Below, piece by piece: positions 1-17,500 of a stretch of DNA of 17,500 bases. Source of the stretch: Leptospira borgpetersenii serovar Javanica (GTDB lineage Bacteria; Spirochaetota; Leptospiria; Leptospirales; Leptospiraceae); assembly GCF_003046425.1 (NCBI RefSeq), contig NZ_QAJG01000006.1, positions 1-17,500 on the forward strand, given 5' to 3'. Under the pieces are notes generated by a model, which worked only from the letters and a program-made list of their open reading frames with translations, did not search any database and was not told the origin of the DNA. Numbering within the stretch: the first letter of the stretch is position 1; each line of letters begins with the position of its first letter. The position numbers and the translations under genes are program-made.

Positions 1-7
1 CTCTCCC

Positions 8-30
8 CTCCACCCAAAATCAGGGTGGGG
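8..30. other. GC-rich inverted repeat at window edge
   Basis: An eight-pair stem pairs positions 8-15 with 23-30 (one T-G wobble), around a seven-base loop; the core arms are CCACCC and GGGTGG. It lies about 130 bases downstream of the DUF1574 stop codon. On the minus strand there is no T-tract after it, so it is not a classical intrinsic terminator. It could be part of an intergenic repeat or of the next transcription unit outside the window. Confidence 0.4.
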
Positions 31-122
31 CGTAAGTTTCACAGAGGATTTGTAGTAATTCCGACAGATTTATCTTCAGATCCAAGTATTTGTGGGTAAC
101 GTTATGGTTATATACATTAGTC

Positions 123-139
123 ATCTTTCTTAGAAAGAT
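123..139 (-). terminator. Possible weak terminator hairpin after the DUF1574 gene
   Basis: ATCTTTC (123-129) and GAAAGAT (133-139) form a perfect seven-pair stem with a three-base loop, about 20 bases past the stop of the gene ending at 162. The stem is AT-rich, and no T-run follows it on the minus strand, so termination here would be weak. The position fits a 3' end structure, but the function is inferred only from that. Confidence 0.3.
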
Positions 140-161
140 AGAACAAGCCGAAAAAATAAAT

Positions 162-1328
<1,167 letters not shown>

Positions 1329-1646
1329 AACGTTATTTGTTCAAAAAACTCCTTAACTTTCTATCGAGTTAGGTAAAATTATTTTTTTGAAATATGCCTT
1401 TTCGCAATTTAGAAAAACAATTTCGAAACTTCGATCCGAAGTTTCGTTCTCCACAAAATACCCCGGTTCTAGTTCGGCGTAAGAACATTAAAACAACGTT
1501 TTTCGAAGCAATAGTTCCTACATTTTATTCTTAACAGAAAACCTACTTTGCCAAAGGGCTTGTCAAAATCTTATCCGCGAGAACTCCCACTTTGTTAATA
1601 ATTTAACGACCGTAATCGTGATTTCCTCTGAGGTTTTGGAACAATC
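1329..1646. other. 318-base intergenic gap between the MBOAT and DUF1574 genes
   Basis: No coding frame with recognisable content was found here. It holds a ten-pair hairpin (1424-1446), one copy of the TAGTTCCTACATTTT intergenic repeat (1512-1526), and a Shine-Dalgarno-like AAGGAG on the minus strand (1349-1354). No convincing promoter could be picked by eye, so it is open whether the DUF1574 gene has its own promoter or is read from upstream. Confidence 0.6.
1424..1446. other. Perfect 10-bp hairpin
   Basis: CGAAACTTCG (1424-1433) and CGAAGTTTCG (1437-1446) are exact reverse complements separated by ATC. On the minus strand the stem is followed by AAATTGTTTTTC, a loose T-rich stretch. It could therefore act as a terminator for the MBOAT transcript, although it lies about 200 bases past that stop codon. 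A regulatory or repeat-element role is equally possible. Confidence 0.45.
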
Positions 1647-8337
<6,691 letters not shown>

Positions 8338-8365
8338 TAATTCTCCATTGTATTCGGAGAAAAAA

Positions 8366-8400
<35 letters not shown>

Positions 8401-8401
8401 C

Positions 8402-8790
<389 letters not shown>

Positions 8791-8794
8791 GCAC

Positions 8795-13160
<4,366 letters not shown>

Positions 13161-13164
13161 CGGT

Positions 13165-13686
<522 letters not shown>

Positions 13687-13689
13687 CTT

Positions 13690-14026
<337 letters not shown>

Positions 14027-14033
14027 TCTACAA

Positions 14034-15163
<1,130 letters not shown>

Positions 15164-15245
15164 GACCGTCTCGAAATACGAACCACCTGCACAGAATCGG
15201 CGATACTCCCGGTTTTCTTTTTATTTTATTACGTTTCCGGAAGAT

Positions 15246-15575
<330 letters not shown>

Positions 15576-15633
15576 ACGATTCTTTTTTGTGCCCTTTCCT
15601 TTTTTAGTTCCAGGAAGAATGAATCGCGCCGAA

Positions 15634-15663
15634 AGTATATTCAAATTTAGTAAATTCTTGAAA
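15634..15663 (-). promoter_or_regulatory. Candidate promoter of the ATP synthase operon
   Basis: On the minus strand TTTCAA is followed, after 18 bases, by TATACT (15634-15639). Transcription would start about 50 bases before the ATG at 15575. The -35 match is poor, so this is only a candidate. It is placed here because the next upstream gene ends at 15895 and the operon must begin in this gap or beyond. Confidence 0.25.
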
Positions 15664-15668
15664 ATTCA

Positions 15669-15842
15669 GTATGAGTTCCTACACTTTGTGGCTGGTCAGC
15701 CGGTTTGTATGTATGAGTTCCTACTTTTTGTCGTAAATTTTAATCTTGAGTCGGTCCTTGCTTGAACAACGAATGGTTCAGGCAGTGTGTGGTAGTTCCT
15801 ACATTTTTCGGCAAACGATTCGATTTGGACGCGGAACTCATA
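15669..15842. repeat. Cluster of short intergenic repeats (GTATGAGTTCCTAC family)
   Basis: GTATGAGTTCCTAC occurs exactly at 15669-15682 and 15711-15724, offset by 42 bases. GGTAGTTCCTAC occurs at 15791-15802, and an inverted GGAACTCATA at 15833-15842. The GTAGTTCCTAC version is itself a small palindrome with four-base arms. The same TAGTTCCTACATTTT occurs 14 kb away in another intergenic gap (1512-1526 against 15793-15807). All copies are outside genes. Confidence 0.75.
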
Positions 15843-15894
15843 AAAAAGATTCCGATGTGAAACGACCGTTTTAAGACTTATTTTTTCGAAAGTT

Positions 15895-16599
15895 TCAAAT
15901 TGGAGGAATCAAGGAAAGACCCAAAGCGGGGCGGGCCCCGTCCCGAATCATTCTGATAAAATCCGGATCGGAGCGAAACGCATAGAAATCGGAATCCTTT
16001 GTAAATTCCAAAACATTCACCCCCAAAAAAAGGGCGATCTTCATATAGTGAAGCATTTTCTGTTTGTTTCCGTTGAGAGCATGCAAACACGCCAAATTGA
16101 AAGCAAGCCTCGCATCTCCGATCGGATTCGGAACCATTTTTTGGATAAGGGCCATAAAACGGTTGTCCTTACTTTTTCCGGTATAAAAGATCAAATCAGC
16201 GACGAAGTATTCTCTTGCCGAATATAGATTTCCGCTTTTTCTTCCCCGAATCGTTCCGTCGCCGATTTCAAGAAAGGGAATCGTTTTCTCGAAATTTTCG
16301 GCGATCAGGGCCGCGCGCGTCCATTCATTTTGTGTCAGATAAGAATGAAACCGATCTGCCGTTTCTGTAAGAATCAAATCTCGGAGGGATTTTTTCGATT
16401 CGACCGATTCTTCTTGGAAACTTTCCAAATTTTGAATGTATTCTTTTTCAGCGAGTCTTCGTTCTTGGCCGGAAGACCGTTCTATTTTTTGGACGGAACT
16501 CCGCCAACGTTCGGCGACATTCTTCTCCGGAAACAACAAAGTACAATTCACGGAAAATCCGATCCCCAAAAGAACGCATAAGATACGATTGAAATTCAT
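15895..16599 (-). CDS. Putative lipoprotein with C-terminal TPR-like repeat
   Basis: With the ATG at 16599 the product has 234 residues. Residues 1-18 form a hydrophobic signal sequence ending in FSVN before Cys19, a plausible spirochaete lipobox, so export and lipidation are predicted. Residues 20-130 are charged and probably helical. Residues 163-192 read as a tetratricopeptide repeat (ARLAFNLACLHALNGNKQ, then KMLHYMKIALFLG). A closing DSDFYAFRSDPDFIRMI segment (202-218) follows, as is common at the ends of TPR solenoids. TPR folds bind other proteins, but the partner here is unknown. The frame extends upstream to a GTG at 16713, with an ATG at 16692 also possible. I chose 16599 because it places the signal peptide at the N-terminus, although no Shine-Dalgarno sequence precedes it. 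Confidence 0.7.
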   Translation of the reverse strand: MNFNRILCVLLGIGFSVNCTLLFPEKNVAERWRSSVQKIERSSGQERRLAEKEYIQNLESFQEESVESKKSLRDLILTETADRFHSYLTQNEWTRAALIAENFEKTIPFLEIGDGTIRGRKSGNLYSAREYFVADLIFYTGKSKDNRFMALIQKMVPNPIGDARLAFNLACLHALNGNKQKMLHYMKIALFLGVNVLEFTKDSDFYAFRSDPDFIRMIRDGARPALGLSLIPPI

Positions 16600-16829
16600 A
16601 AGTAAGTAACTGAAAAAATAACCGCGGAAACAAGAAAAATTCTCTTCGTTTTTTGTTTTCGGAAAACTTGTTTTGAGATCCGCACTGAACATCGGCTCGT
16701 TTATTTTAATCACAAAAAAGTTTAAAATAAAAACAGAAAAGAAACGACGATCACAAATCGAAGGAAGAACGATTTCCGGATATTCAATTTAAAACTCATG
16801 TTTTAACTCTCGAAAGAAATACTTCACTA

Positions 16830-16844
16830 TTGTCCATTGGACAA
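16830..16844. promoter_or_regulatory. Perfect 15-bp palindrome, possible operator
   Basis: TTGTCCATTGGACAA is symmetric around one central base with seven-base arms. It lies between the end of the outer-membrane gene remnant (16887) and the lipoprotein gene (start 16599 to 16713), in the position of an upstream control site. No T-tract follows it on the minus strand, so a terminator is less likely than a protein-binding site. No regulator is known to me for it. Confidence 0.35.
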
Positions 16845-16886
16845 GATCGCGCAAACCATTCGTTGGAAGTTGTCGAAAACGATGTT

Positions 16887-17500
16887 TTAAAAATCAGCTC
16901 CTACCCCGATTTTTCCACCATAATCGAAACCTACGATTTCTCCCGTATAATAACGACTAAAACATAGAAAGTGGATATAAGTTGCTCCCGATTGAAAACG
17001 CCATCCGAAGTTGATTCCGAACCGACCGATGCCCGATCCCCCTCCCGCAGTCAGATATAAATTGGGTCATGTGCCGCTTTTGCCGCCGCTACTATAAAAA
17101 TAACCAGACTTTACACCGAATTTTAGTTCGGTGATTAAGCCGTCTACTACAGTAACCTTTTGATTGATTTGAGAAGCATAGTCCGTTAATTGAAGTCCCA
17201 TCAAACGAGCATTGTAGTAAAACCGCTCCACGTCCGAATTGGGTTCGTAAGCAGTTCCGTTTCTTTGGATCTTTGTTTGAGAAATAGAAATACCCCACGT
17301 GAGAAATTTCGTTGATTCGTACACAAATGTTTGCTCGGAGATCTGAAACGTAGTGTTTGTAGGCCTGGATAAATACCTATACGCAAGATAGGAATTCATC
17401 GGATCGGACCCGGAAGTCAAGAGTCGAAACGAGGCGACTTTGGCGGCCTCCGCGTCCAGTTGCGATTTCATCTGCCCTTCTCCCCCGCCGACCAAATAAT
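16887..17500 (-). pseudogene. Outer-membrane beta-barrel-like gene interrupted by in-frame TGA, 5' end outside window
   Basis: The frame is open from the window edge down to a TGA at 17067-17069. Immediately after it, the same frame continues for 59 codons to a TAA at 16887-16889. Those 59 residues (PNLYLTAGGGSGIGRFGINF, then GWRFQ and onwards) alternate polar and hydrophobic residues and are rich in Gly and aromatic residues. They end in GVGADF, the terminal Phe expected of proteins inserted by the BAM machinery. The part before the TGA has matching strand-like character. This looks like one barrel protein broken by a point mutation that removes the last strands and the sorting signal. A sequencing error is the main alternative. 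I do not recognise the family, and the start is not in the window. Confidence 0.75.

Larger units (their letters stand above)
15576..15894. other. 319-base intergenic gap before the ATP synthase operon
   Basis: No gene was found here. The gap holds the candidate promoter near 15634-15663 and at least four copies of the GTTCCTAC repeat family at 15669-15842. No hairpin with a T-tract was seen after the lipoprotein gene, so read-through from it into the ATP synthase genes cannot be excluded. Confidence 0.6.

Noticed and set aside
8341..8361. TTCTCC/GGAGAA inverted repeat downstream of atpC, considered as the operon terminator
   Set aside because: Six pairs with a nine-base loop. The A/T run lies on the wrong side for minus-strand termination, so it was not annotated.
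17067..17069. Selenocysteine at the in-frame TGA
   Set aside because: Barrel proteins are not known selenoproteins, and no clear stem-loop of the required kind was seen just downstream. Nonsense mutation or sequencing error is simpler.

Overview
The window comes from a spirochaete of the genus Leptospira, probably the pathogen-containing clade. The evidence is the combination of a DUF1574/MBOAT pair, a spirochaete-type lipobox, F-type ATP synthase subunits of the leptospiral type, and a short intergenic repeat built on GTTCCTAC. This assignment rests on recognised families and not on a database search. By eye the sequence is moderately AT-rich. Every recognisable gene is on the minus strand, so transcription runs from high to low coordinates. 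No rRNA, tRNA, CRISPR array or insertion sequence was seen.

In transcription order, the right edge (16887-17500) holds the 3' part of an outer-membrane beta-barrel-like gene. An in-frame TGA interrupts it 59 codons before a second stop, and the 59 codons read as intact barrel sequence ending in Asp-Phe. Next is a small TPR-like putative lipoprotein (15895-16599). A 319-bp gap follows that contains copies of the GTATGAGTTCCTAC repeat family and probably the start of the ATP synthase transcript.

The ATP synthase operon (8407-15575) has the classical order AtpI-like, atpB (a), atpE (c), atpF (b), atpH (delta), atpA (alpha), atpG (gamma), atpD (beta), atpC (epsilon). Intergenic gaps are very short, atpH and atpA overlap, and at least two genes start with TTG. 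All catalytic motifs are intact. The c subunit has the carboxylate but not the sodium-ligand residues, so the enzyme is predicted to be proton-coupled.

The last block (162-8324) is the least explained. A tightly packed set of four genes encodes a membrane-anchored SLBB-domain protein, a 904-residue highly acidic repeat protein, a 743-residue two-GAF protein with a degenerate GGDEF-like C-terminus, and an MBOAT O-acyltransferase. A DUF1574 SGNH-like protein follows after a 318-bp gap. The acidic protein carries eight 40-residue repeats, and a motif inside them (IALSxxELxxIL) also recurs outside the array. MBOAT plus DUF1574 resembles the AlgI/AlgJ-type polysaccharide O-acetylation pair. The upstream genes look like a scaffold and sensor module, but no function for them can be read from the sequence.
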